Positions 1 to 5,392 of a DNA stretch of 5,822 bases are shown here, piece after piece. The position numbers were made by a program, and so were the translations under genes. The notes beneath the pieces were generated by a model. The model saw nothing but the letters and a program-made list of their open reading frames with translations. It ran no database searches and was not told where the DNA came from. Source of the DNA: Ruminococcus sp. UBA5129 (GTDB lineage: Bacteria; Bacillota; Clostridia; Oscillospirales; Ruminococcaceae); contig DHYN01000064.1 in assembly GCA_002414125.1 (NCBI GenBank), forward strand, positions 13,439-19,260, in the 5' to 3' direction. Positions within the stretch are counted from its first letter, which is position 1. Every line of letters begins with the position of its first letter.

Positions 1-18
1 CGAGCCGTTTTTTATGTA

Positions 19-972
19 TCAGAAGTAATTTCTGCGGATGACCTCCTCGCATTCGGAAGCCGTCATACCGTTTTTTATATCCCTGCTGTAGAGCAGTTCG
101 AGTATGGAAAGGTCTATCTCACTTGGTTCGGTGACGGTAGAATCGTACTGATAGACGATGCTGTCCGGACGCAATTCGCTGTCACAAACTCCGAGTCCGT
201 TGATGATCTCCTCTGCAATGACCGAGCAGCGCGTTTCCTGGTCGCAGCTTATACATACGCCTATAACTGCTCTTGTGATCTCGTTATCGTTGTTGAACCA
301 AAACGTCACCGCGCCGTCGGCAGATTCACTGTTGATGTCGCTGTCGAACATTCTTTTGAACTCCCTGTCCGTCACAAAATTGATGTCCATATTGCACTCA
401 TCCTTAGAGGAAGCCTGTCTCATCCTCGGGAATCCCACTATCGAATTGAGCAGCTTAGCCGTTTTCTCGACAGCCTTGACGTCCTCCGAAGAAGCTTCAC
501 CCGAGATATAGTACATGATCGTCTCATTCCACTTCTGCACGAGACCTGCCGATTCATTATCGTTTGTATACTCGGCGGAATTGACGATCTCGGTGAAGTA
601 CTCCACCATGTTATCGACCATACAGCCCTCGACATAATATTCCGAGTGGGTATTTCTTGACATGGCTAAGAAGCCTGAAAGCATCATTTTTCCGCCTGTT
701 GAGACATGCGCATAGTATGATAGTATCAGAGACGCATCTATCGGATCAACAGAACCGTCCCTGTTTACATCGGCGGCTGTAAAGCGTGCTCCGCTCAGCT
801 CATCTGTCCCTTTTGCGGAGCGCTGTTCATATGAGATAAGCACTGCCGATGCATCAATAGCATCAATAGCACCGCTGCCGTCCACATCGCCGAGGTGATA
901 CTTCACCGAAGCTCCGCCCGTGAACGGAGCTGTCAGCAGTGCGGCGGCTGCGACCAGACTAATGGATCGCAT
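19..972 (-). CDS. Secreted dockerin type I protein with DUF2927-like C-terminal region
   Basis: Complete 317-residue protein. A short signal peptide (R2, then a hydrophobic stretch at about 5-17, likely cleaved near residue 21) leads directly into a dockerin at about 26-95. Calcium loop 1 uses D29, D31, S33 and D40. Loop 2 uses D68, N70, D72 and D79. Each loop is followed by a similar helix (IDASAVLISYE, IDASLILSYYA). Dockerins bind cohesin modules of cellulosome scaffolds or wall anchors. Residues about 110-312 resemble the uncharacterised DUF2927 family: a 'KWNETIMYYISG' segment, 'EEIINGLGV' at 254-262, and 'IDLSILELLYSRDIKNGM' at 286-303. This assignment is from memory of the family pattern. 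No glycoside hydrolase or carbohydrate-binding module is seen. The start is the first in-frame ATG after an in-frame stop, with GAGGA upstream. The gene lies 14 nt after the carboxypeptidase gene and probably shares its promoter. The enzymatic activity, if any, is unknown. Confidence 0.85.
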   Translation of the reverse strand: MRSISLVAAAALLTAPFTGGASVKYHLGDVDGSGAIDAIDASAVLISYEQRSAKGTDELSGARFTAADVNRDGSVDPIDASLILSYYAHVSTGGKMMLSGFLAMSRNTHSEYYVEGCMVDNMVEYFTEIVNSAEYTNDNESAGLVQKWNETIMYYISGEASSEDVKAVEKTAKLLNSIVGFPRMRQASSKDECNMDINFVTDREFKRMFDSDINSESADGAVTFWFNNDNEITRAVIGVCISCDQETRCSVIAEEIINGLGVCDSELRPDSIVYQYDSTVTEPSEIDLSILELLYSRDIKNGMTASECEEVIRRNYF

Positions 973-986
973 CTTTTTTCCTCAGT
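973..986 (-). promoter_or_regulatory. Ribosome binding site and gap between carboxypeptidase and dockerin genes
   Basis: The whole gap reads ACTGAGGAAAAAAG before the ATG. GAGGA is a reasonable Shine-Dalgarno core about 7 nt from the start. The gap has no room for a promoter or terminator, which supports co-transcription of the two genes. Confidence 0.6.
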
Positions 987-2147
987 TCAGTTTTCGGATG
1001 CTTGGGAGGTCTCCTCTTCTGCTTCCTCGGTCGTTGTTTCTGAGTCGCTGTCATCAACGGAACCCTCAGCCTCCGTTGATGCCTCTGACGGCTCTTCCTC
1101 GGTCGGCGCCTCGGGCTCAGTGGCTTCCGCGGGAGCTTTCTCCTCGTTGACGTAAACCGTTACGATAAAGCCGTCGATATTATTTCCTGATATTTCGTAC
1201 TTTTTGTCTGACGGAACGGGGATATACGTCATCTCAGAGCTGTCATCGGATGCCACGAAGTAAACCTCGTACTCGATGTTGTTTCCATCGGTGAAGCTGA
1301 TATGCTCACCGTCGTAAGGATGCTCGCGAACCGTGTCGATGTATTCCTCGAGGCAGAGACCGTTGGTGTACATATAAAAAGCATGCGGAACGCCGACATA
1401 GCGGTAGTGCCATGCCTCATACTGTATCTCTGTGATCTCTGTTTTGTCCTCGGGATAGCGGAGGATGAAGCCATACTGCCAACAGTTTTTGTTTATCCAT
1501 TCGTACTTGCCCGTTCCGTCATAATCCCAAGTGGTGCTCGTGGTGAAGTCCATAGCATAACCGGATTCGTGCTCGCTGTGACCGGGCTTTGCAACCTTTG
1601 TGGAATAGTCTTTTCCTGTGCTTTCGAGGTCGGCATCATATAGCTCCTGCTGTTTGGCGGTAGTTCTGAAGCCGCCGATAACAACGAGGTCATCATAATT
1701 GGTAGCCTTGTTGAAATCGCGTGTCATGCTGATGAGCGGCTGATACACGCATCTCAGTATCTTCATATTAAAGTCGTTTCCGACAATGAACGTCTCTTCA
1801 TCCTGATTCTTGTTCTCGTTGTTTATCGAGACAAGATCCTCGTTTCCCCCGAGATATTCGTGCTGATTGTTCACGAGAATAAGATCGCCCTTGAACTTGT
1901 CCTTTGTAGAAACGGGCGTATTCTCATATATCGTCATATTTGGGTCAAAAGCCTCGGTAACGGGCTGTGTCATGTCGATCTGTATATCGGATGCATCCGA
2001 GACATCAGCGCTTCCAAGCTCCGTAGTCTTGTTCACGGCGTTGTAGATACCGTATCCGCCAAGACCGACTATTAAAGCAGAGATCACGATCTCCGTAGCG
2101 ATACGGGCGCGTCTCATGCTGTTCCTTATACTTGTATTTTTGCTCAT
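987..2147 (-). CDS. VanY-type D-alanyl-D-alanine carboxypeptidase (peptidase M15B), membrane anchored
   Basis: The 386-residue protein is a predicted zinc D,D-carboxypeptidase that removes the terminal D-Ala from peptidoglycan stem peptides outside the cell. A basic N-terminus (R8, R12, R13, R15) precedes one membrane segment at about 18-37, suggesting an N-in, catalytic-domain-out topology. The VanY domain spans about 120-275. It shows GGFRT (R161), SEHESGYAMDF with zinc ligands H193 and D200, and YEAWHYRYVG with catalytic E244 and zinc ligand H247. A small predicted beta-rich region (about 281-334) follows, then a tail at 335-386 made almost only of E, D, T, S, A and P. No LPxTG sorting signal is present. 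The ATG start is set by AAAGGAG 6 nt upstream. No VanS/VanR or ligase genes are nearby, so a wall-maturation role is likelier than glycopeptide resistance. The downstream dockerin gene is probably in the same operon. Confidence 0.9.
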   Translation of the reverse strand: MSKNTSIRNSMRRARIATEIVISALIVGLGGYGIYNAVNKTTELGSADVSDASDIQIDMTQPVTEAFDPNMTIYENTPVSTKDKFKGDLILVNNQHEYLGGNEDLVSINNENKNQDEETFIVGNDFNMKILRCVYQPLISMTRDFNKATNYDDLVVIGGFRTTAKQQELYDADLESTGKDYSTKVAKPGHSEHESGYAMDFTTSTTWDYDGTGKYEWINKNCWQYGFILRYPEDKTEITEIQYEAWHYRYVGVPHAFYMYTNGLCLEEYIDTVREHPYDGEHISFTDGNNIEYEVYFVASDDSSEMTYIPVPSDKKYEISGNNIDGFIVTVYVNEEKAPAEATEPEAPTEEEPSEASTEAEGSVDDSDSETTTEEAEEETSQASEN

Positions 2148-2153
2148 AATTAG

Positions 2154-2160
2154 CTCCTTT
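2154..2160 (-). promoter_or_regulatory. Ribosome binding site of the carboxypeptidase gene
   Basis: AAAGGAG lies 6 nt upstream of the ATG at 2147 and supports that start. Confidence 0.7.
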
Positions 2161-2188
2161 TCAACGATCCCTCTAAATTACACATATC

Positions 2189-2199
2189 TATCTAAGATA
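2189..2199. repeat. Short palindrome TATCTAAGATA at the presumed transcription start
   Basis: This is a perfect 5+1+5 palindrome lying directly against the -10 hexamer and covering the predicted start point. Its location is what one expects of a repressor operator, but the sequence is AT-rich and short, so chance is a real alternative. Confidence 0.3.
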
Positions 2200-2208
2200 A
2201 TTATACCA
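2200..2208 (-). promoter_or_regulatory. Extended -10 promoter for the carboxypeptidase-dockerin unit
   Basis: The minus strand reads TGG TATAAT: a perfect -10 hexamer (2200-2205) with the TG of an extended -10 element (2207-2208). The hexamer 17 nt further upstream is TATATT, a poor -35. A TTGAAC lies only 9 nt upstream, too close to act as -35. Transcription would begin near 2193, leaving a leader of about 45 nt. The position just upstream of the only good ribosome binding site, and downstream of the recA-unit terminator, supports the call. It is not experimentally shown. Confidence 0.65.
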
Positions 2209-2269
2209 CAAAGCGTTCAAGAAATATAGTCCTTAGCGGTAATGTTTGGCGAAGTGACAAAAAACAACG

Positions 2270-2294
2270 TTCACAAAGGTTGATAATATGTGAA
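2270..2294. repeat. Interrupted palindrome TTCACA-N13-TGTGAA
   Basis: Perfect 6-bp half-sites flank a 13-bp AT-rich spacer, giving about two helical turns between half-site centres. It lies about 65-90 bp upstream of the -10 element on the minus strand and beyond the terminator of the preceding unit. It could be an activator or repressor site. Neither the family nor the function can be assigned. Confidence 0.3.
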
Positions 2295-2310
2295 TATAAA
2301 CGGATTCACT

Positions 2311-2341
2311 AAAAGAAACAGACGAGTTTTCGCTCGTCTGT
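2311..2341 (-). terminator. Intrinsic terminator closing the recA-recX-rimO-pgsA-regulator unit
   Basis: Read on the minus strand, a perfect 9-bp stem ACAGACGAG / CTCGTCTGT encloses the loop CGAAAA and is followed at once by TTCTTTT. It starts about 18 nt after the regulator stop codon. On the plus strand the hairpin is not followed by a T-tract, so it is one-directional. Confidence 0.88.
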
Positions 2342-2359
2342 GGTAAATTTGTTATTATC

Positions 2360-2758
2360 TCAGCTTTCTTTGGGAGCTGACTTTTTGCCGACCGACTTTG
2401 AGACGAGGCGCTTGAGGCGAGTGCAGGTCTCCATAGGAAATTCTGTGACGAAGGTAACTGCCTGCTCATGAGCCTCCTCTGGGGGGAGACGAAGAAATTT
2501 GTGAAAGAAGGTGTACACCTCGGAGAACACCGCAAACAGTTGACCAACCTCCTTTACGCCCTCCTCGGTGAGACGGACGCTGTTGCAGAAATCGTCACGG
2601 ACGAGTCCCGAGTTCGCGAGACATCTGAGCATCTTGCTGACACTCGGTCTCGAAACGCCGAGGTGATGTGATATGTTGACGCACCTTACCGTCTCGCTCG
2701 TATCACTCAACTCTTTTATCGCGATAAGATACCTGATATGTCCTGCGCAGTGTTTCAC
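2360..2758 (-). CDS. Small DtxR/MntR-like winged-helix regulator lacking canonical metal ligands
   Basis: A 132-residue DNA-binding protein. A winged helix spans about 8-65, with the recognition region 'HHLGVSRPSVSKMLRCLANSGLV' (31-53) and a wing 'DFCNSVRLTEEG' (56-67). A helical region (72-120) resembles the DtxR dimerisation domain: 'FHKFLRLPPEEAHEQA' matches the 'lLerfL..lgv..e.a...A' pattern. By hand alignment with MntR, the metal-binding D8, E11, H77, E99, E102 and H103 fall on R9, I12, Y82, V101, V104 and T105, so the usual Mn/Fe site appears lost. Five cysteines are present (4, 26, 46, 58, 112). No SH3-like C-terminal domain is present; it ends in a Lys/Ser tail. MarR family is the alternative, but the length and pattern fit DtxR better. 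The GTG start is fixed by AAGGAGG 7 nt upstream. It is the last gene of its unit. Targets are unknown. Confidence 0.78.
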   Translation of the reverse strand: MKHCAGHIRYLIAIKELSDTSETVRCVNISHHLGVSRPSVSKMLRCLANSGLVRDDFCNSVRLTEEGVKEVGQLFAVFSEVYTFFHKFLRLPPEEAHEQAVTFVTEFPMETCTRLKRLVSKSVGKKSAPKES

Positions 2759-2765
2759 GTCATTT

Positions 2766-2772
2766 CCTCCTT
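2766..2772 (-). promoter_or_regulatory. Ribosome binding site deciding the GTG start of the regulator
   Basis: AAGGAGG overlaps the pgsA stop codon (TAAGGAGG) and sits 7 nt before GTG. An ATG at 2761-2763 lies only 2 nt from this site and is out of frame, reading ATG ACG TGA. GTG is therefore the supported start, and its translation is probably tied to termination of pgsA. Confidence 0.75.
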
Positions 2773-3355
2773 ACTTGTCAGAATCTATAAGGTGCCAGTA
2801 GCCTTTGAGGTAAACACCGCCCGAAATAACTGTCAGAGCGGTTGAGATCCACACGAGAACAGGTACGGCGATCGAATCAACATAGTAGTCGATAGCGTCG
2901 ATGAATCCCCCGTTGAAATCGGTTTTGAGCCACAGCCAGAAGAGTACGGCGATGATAGTCACCATAGTGAATGCGGTCTTGAGCTTACCCCAAATGCCTG
3001 CCGCAACGACTACGCCGTTGCCAGCCGAAAGAAGCCTGAGTCCCGAGACCATAAATTCCCTTGCGATGATTATAATAAACGGTATAGCGTTCATCCTCAC
3101 ACTGTCAAGCTCCACGAAAACCGCGAGCGCCGAGATAACGAGCACCTTGTCGGCGAGCGGATCAAGGAATTTGCCGAAGTTCGTAACGAGATTGTTTTTT
3201 CGGGCGATGTGTCCGTCAAGCGCATCGGTGACAGACGCCGCAGAGAAGATGAAAAGCGCTGCAAGATAGTGGAACGGGAATTTCAGATACACGAACAGAA
3301 GAAAAAACGGGATAAGTACTACTCGTGTAAGTGTCAGCTTATTAGGTAAGTTCAT
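2771..3355 (-). CDS. pgsA: CDP-diacylglycerol-glycerol-3-phosphate 3-phosphatidyltransferase
   Basis: The 194-residue integral membrane enzyme makes phosphatidylglycerol phosphate from CDP-diacylglycerol and glycerol 3-phosphate, the committed step to phosphatidylglycerol and cardiolipin. The N-terminus 'MNLPNKLTLTR' is typical of the family. The CDP-alcohol phosphotransferase signature runs from D44: D44, D47, G48, A51, R52, G61, D65 and D69 are all present, with D44, D47, D65 and D69 the metal-binding or catalytic aspartates. Hydrophobic segments are seen at about 12-40, 72-84, 90-100, 118-143 and 162-182. The length is normal. Its ATG overlaps the rimO stop (TAATG), and AGGTGAT inside the end of rimO serves as the ribosome binding site, so translation is likely coupled. 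No residue looks abnormal. Confidence 0.95.
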   Translation of the reverse strand: MNLPNKLTLTRVVLIPFFLLFVYLKFPFHYLAALFIFSAASVTDALDGHIARKNNLVTNFGKFLDPLADKVLVISALAVFVELDSVRMNAIPFIIIIAREFMVSGLRLLSAGNGVVVAAGIWGKLKTAFTMVTIIAVLFWLWLKTDFNGGFIDAIDYYVDSIAVPVLVWISTALTVISGGVYLKGYWHLIDSDK

Positions 3356-4683
3356 TAGTCTATCACCTCTCCAATCAGATCGTAATCAAGGGTGTCGGTA
3401 ATGCGTATTCTGACGTAATCACCCATATTCAAAAGCTGTGAGCTTGTGAAGAATACCTTTCCGTCAATATCGGGAGCATCAGCGCAGGTGCGTCCGAAAT
3501 AGCATTCGCCGAAGCGGTCGAAGCCCTCCACCACGGCAGTTGTCTCAGTTCCGAGAAGCTTTTCGTTGTTCTCGGCACTCGTGAGCATCTGCTGCTCCAT
3601 AATAATGTCAGCACGGTGAACGGCTGTTTCACTGTCGATCTGATCCGGCATTTTGGCAGCCTTTGTACCCTCCTCCGATGAAAATGCAAAGCAGCCGAGA
3701 CGGTCGAATTTTACTCTCTGTACAAATTCTGCCAGACGGTCGAACTGCTCCTGCGTTTCACCCGGGAAGCCTGTGATGAGTGTAGTCCTCAGAATTATTC
3801 CCGGAACTTTTTCGCGTATTTTAGACATAAGCGCTTCGAGAGAGCTTTCGTCTCCCCAACGGTTCATTCGGCTGAGGATGTCTCCGTCACAATGCTGAAT
3901 GGGAATATCGAGGTACTTTACGATCTTCTCCTCGTTAGCTATGACATCGAGAAGCTCATCCGTTATACGCTCGGGATAGCAGTACAGCACTCTTATCCAG
4001 CGAATCCCCTCGATCTGCGCAAGTCTTTTGAGCAGATCGGGAAGCTTTGACTTGCCGTAGATATCCTCTCCGTAGCGAGTAGAGTCCTGTGCGATCACTA
4101 TGATCTCGGTGACTCCGTTCTCGGCGAGCCATTTCGCCTCCTTGAGAACATCCTCCATAGGTACGCTGCGGAATTTCCCCCTTATCATGGGGATAGCACA
4201 GTATGTGCAGCAATTGCTGCATCCCTCGGCGATCTTGAGGTAGGCGAAGAACGGGAGCGTTGAGATTATTCTGTCGCCCGTAAGCTCTGCATCGAGTTTG
4301 GGAGCGAAATTGATATAGCGTTCGTTTGCGAGAACGTGGTCGAGGACATCCACTATGTCCTTGTTGTTGCCGATTCCCACAACTGCGTCAGCCTCGGGAA
4401 AAAGCTCGGCAGCCTCCTCGCGATAGCGTTCCGTAAGGCAGCCCGTTATTATGATCTTTTTGAGCGTACCCTCCTCTTTGAGCTTGCCGAGTTCGATTAT
4501 AGTTTCGATTGCCTCCTCTTTAGCTGACTGAATGAAGCCGCAGGTATTGACTATCGCAATGTCGGCGAGACCCGGCTCGGTCACAAGCTTATAGCCGTGC
4601 TTTCTGAGCTTATACAACATTCTTTCGGAATCCACGAGATTTTTCGAGCATCCCAGTGAGACCATACCAACCTTAATGGGCAT
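3355..4683 (-). CDS. rimO: Ribosomal protein S12 aspartate methylthiotransferase, radical SAM
   Basis: The 442-residue protein, of the usual family length, adds a methylthio group to the conserved aspartate of ribosomal protein S12. The N-terminal MTTase domain carries the three cluster cysteines C12 ('SLGCSKNLVDSE'), C48 ('VNTCGF') and C82 ('TGCL'). The radical SAM domain begins near 140 with the CxxxCxxC motif C155, C159 and C162. C158 is an additional cysteine inside the motif. 'RVLYCYPE' and 'YLDIPIQHCDGDILSRMNR' are typical of the family. A TRAM domain follows from about 375 to the end. The features favour RimO over MiaB: the 'SLGCSKN..DSE' start and the 'AYLKIAEGC..CCTYCAIP..RGK' segment. 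The start has AGGAGG 9 nt upstream. It lies 35 nt after recX and overlaps pgsA by one base. Confidence 0.96.
   Translation of the reverse strand: MPIKVGMVSLGCSKNLVDSERMLYKLRKHGYKLVTEPGLADIAIVNTCGFIQSAKEEAIETIIELGKLKEEGTLKKIIITGCLTERYREEAAELFPEADAVVGIGNNKDIVDVLDHVLANERYINFAPKLDAELTGDRIISTLPFFAYLKIAEGCSNCCTYCAIPMIRGKFRSVPMEDVLKEAKWLAENGVTEIIVIAQDSTRYGEDIYGKSKLPDLLKRLAQIEGIRWIRVLYCYPERITDELLDVIANEEKIVKYLDIPIQHCDGDILSRMNRWGDESSLEALMSKIREKVPGIILRTTLITGFPGETQEQFDRLAEFVQRVKFDRLGCFAFSSEEGTKAAKMPDQIDSETAVHRADIIMEQQMLTSAENNEKLLGTETTAVVEGFDRFGECYFGRTCADAPDIDGKVFFTSSQLLNMGDYVRIRITDTLDYDLIGEVID
3362..3368 (-). promoter_or_regulatory. Ribosome binding site of pgsA inside the end of rimO
   Basis: GAGGTGAT, an extended match to the 16S 3' end, lies about 6 nt upstream of the pgsA ATG within the final rimO codons. 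Together with the TAATG overlap it supports translational coupling and the chosen start. Confidence 0.65.
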
Positions 4684-4692
4684 AATTCATAT

Positions 4693-4698
4693 CCTCCT
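4693..4698 (-). promoter_or_regulatory. Ribosome binding site of rimO
   Basis: AGGAGG lies 9 nt before the ATG at 4683. Another ATG at 4688-4690 is too close and out of frame. Confidence 0.75.
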
Positions 4699-4701
4699 GA
4701 T

Positions 4702-4717
4702 ATTTGTAACCACAAAT
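4702..4717 (-). repeat. Inverted repeat ATTTGT-GGTT-ACAAAT between recX and rimO
   Basis: A perfect 6-bp stem with a 4-nt loop begins 1 nt after the recX stop codon. The stem is AT-rich and has no T-tract after it, so it is unlikely to terminate transcription. It could mark an mRNA processing site or be chance. Confidence 0.4.
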
Positions 4718-4718
4718 G

Positions 4719-5345
4719 CTATTGTTCGATGCTGTCAAAGTATTCCCTCACCGCTTCATTGACCTCGCCGAAGCTGTAGCCGAGGCGTACAAGGGCGTTT
4801 TTTGCCTTATCTATTGATTTTCTGTCCTCACGGTCGGTAAGCAGATGACCGTATTTTTTTTCGATGAGCTCTGAAAGGTTTCTCGCAAAGGTCTCATCAA
4901 AGACGCTCAGTGCATCCTCAATGACGAACCTCGGGATGCCCTTGCGCGACATCTCCATAGAAGCGCGGCGTGCACCGAAGCGGCGTATCTCCACATATTT
5001 TCGTGCAAGCTTTTCGGCATAGCGCTCATCGTTTATAAAGCCGAACTCCTCAAGCTTAGCCATTACGGCTTCGCAGAGGGCTTCATTTTTGTAGGTATCC
5101 ACGAGCTTTCCGAGCATTTCCTTCCGCGAATAGTCACGGATGTCCAGCAGATGAAGCGCGTACTGGTAGCCGCGGCGGAAATTTGAGGCGTAAATCACCT
5201 CGCGGAGCTTGGCTCGATCGAGCTCCATATCGGCATGCAGGTCGAAATCTACAATGATGTCGATGTGAAGATAGATCTTTCTGCTGCCGTCAAGCTCCAC
5301 CTCAAAGGTAGTACCCTTATATCTTTGAATCGAAGTTATTTTCAT
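4719..5345 (-). CDS. recX: Regulatory protein RecX
   Basis: The 208-residue RecX family protein binds RecA and limits RecA filament growth and strand exchange. An N-terminal extension with predicted beta strands (1-45) precedes three helical repeats. Repeat 1 shows 'ALHLLDIRDYSRKEMLGKL' (63-81). Repeat 2 shows 'FGFINDERYAEKLARKYVE' (101-119) and 'RKGIP' (134-138). Repeat 3 shows 'AKNALVRLGYSFGEVNEAV' (181-199). The frame is open further upstream into recA, to 5510, but that extension is Arg-rich, is not RecX-like and overlaps recA, so the ATG at 5345 is chosen. The gene starts 19 nt after the recA stop with no convincing ribosome binding site. It probably relies on ribosomes or transcripts coming through from recA. 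Confidence 0.93.
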   Translation of the reverse strand: MKITSIQRYKGTTFEVELDGSRKIYLHIDIIVDFDLHADMELDRAKLREVIYASNFRRGYQYALHLLDIRDYSRKEMLGKLVDTYKNEALCEAVMAKLEEFGFINDERYAEKLARKYVEIRRFGARRASMEMSRKGIPRFVIEDALSVFDETFARNLSELIEKKYGHLLTDREDRKSIDKAKNALVRLGYSFGEVNEAVREYFDSIEQ

Positions 5346-5368
5346 TAGTTTCCGAGGAGGTCTATCAT
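5345..5368 (-). other. Candidate 7-codon ORF bridging recA stop and recX start
   Basis: On the minus strand an ATG overlaps the recA stop as ATGA. It reads seven codons (MIDLLGN), and its TAA overlaps the recX ATG as TAATG. Both junctions are classic geometries for termination-reinitiation. The peptide itself need not matter. No separate ribosome binding site is well placed (GAGGA abuts the ATG), so this is a hypothesis about coupling, not a demonstrated gene. Confidence 0.3.
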
Positions 5369-5392
5369 TCCTCAGCAGGAGTAAACTCCTCG
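5353..5392 (-). promoter_or_regulatory. Alternative hairpins across the recA-recX junction
   Basis: Two pairings compete in the transcript. A local hairpin AGGAG-TTTA-CTCCT spans 5377-5390 within the last recA codons. A longer one pairs CGAGGAG (5386-5392) with CTCCTCG (5353-5359) and encloses the recA stop. They share bases and cannot form together. Neither is followed by a T-tract, so an intrinsic terminator is not supported. Confidence 0.4.

Noticed and set aside
1..18. Possible terminator for the dockerin gene
   Set aside because: Only 18 nt remain; A- and GC-rich pieces are visible but no complete hairpin can be judged.
895..1155. Plus-strand Ser/Ala-rich open frame opposite the carboxypeptidase tail and the dockerin gene start
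   Set aside because: Its composition is simply the antisense of the Glu/Thr/Ser-rich tail; there is no ribosome binding site and no recognisable domain.
1302..1643. Plus-strand 113-codon open frame inside the carboxypeptidase gene
   Set aside because: It is antisense to the catalytic VanY domain, which has a clear family match; no promoter or ribosome binding site supports it.
987..2147. Glycopeptide-resistance vanY of a van cluster
   Set aside because: No vanS, vanR, vanH, ligase or vanX gene is adjacent; single M15B carboxypeptidases are common wall enzymes in Firmicutes.
2233..2547. Minus-strand open frame running from inside the regulator gene through the terminator
   Set aside because: It overlaps the better-supported regulator in another frame, crosses an intrinsic terminator and resembles no family.
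2901..3269. Plus-strand 122-codon open frame opposite pgsA
   Set aside because: It is a shadow of a gene with an intact enzyme signature.
5355..5360. AGGAGG on the plus strand as a ribosome binding site
   Set aside because: No plus-strand start codon or sensible frame follows it; all genes here are on the minus strand.
5377..5390. Intrinsic terminator between recA and recX
   Set aside because: The hairpin lies inside recA codons and has no following T-tract on the minus strand.
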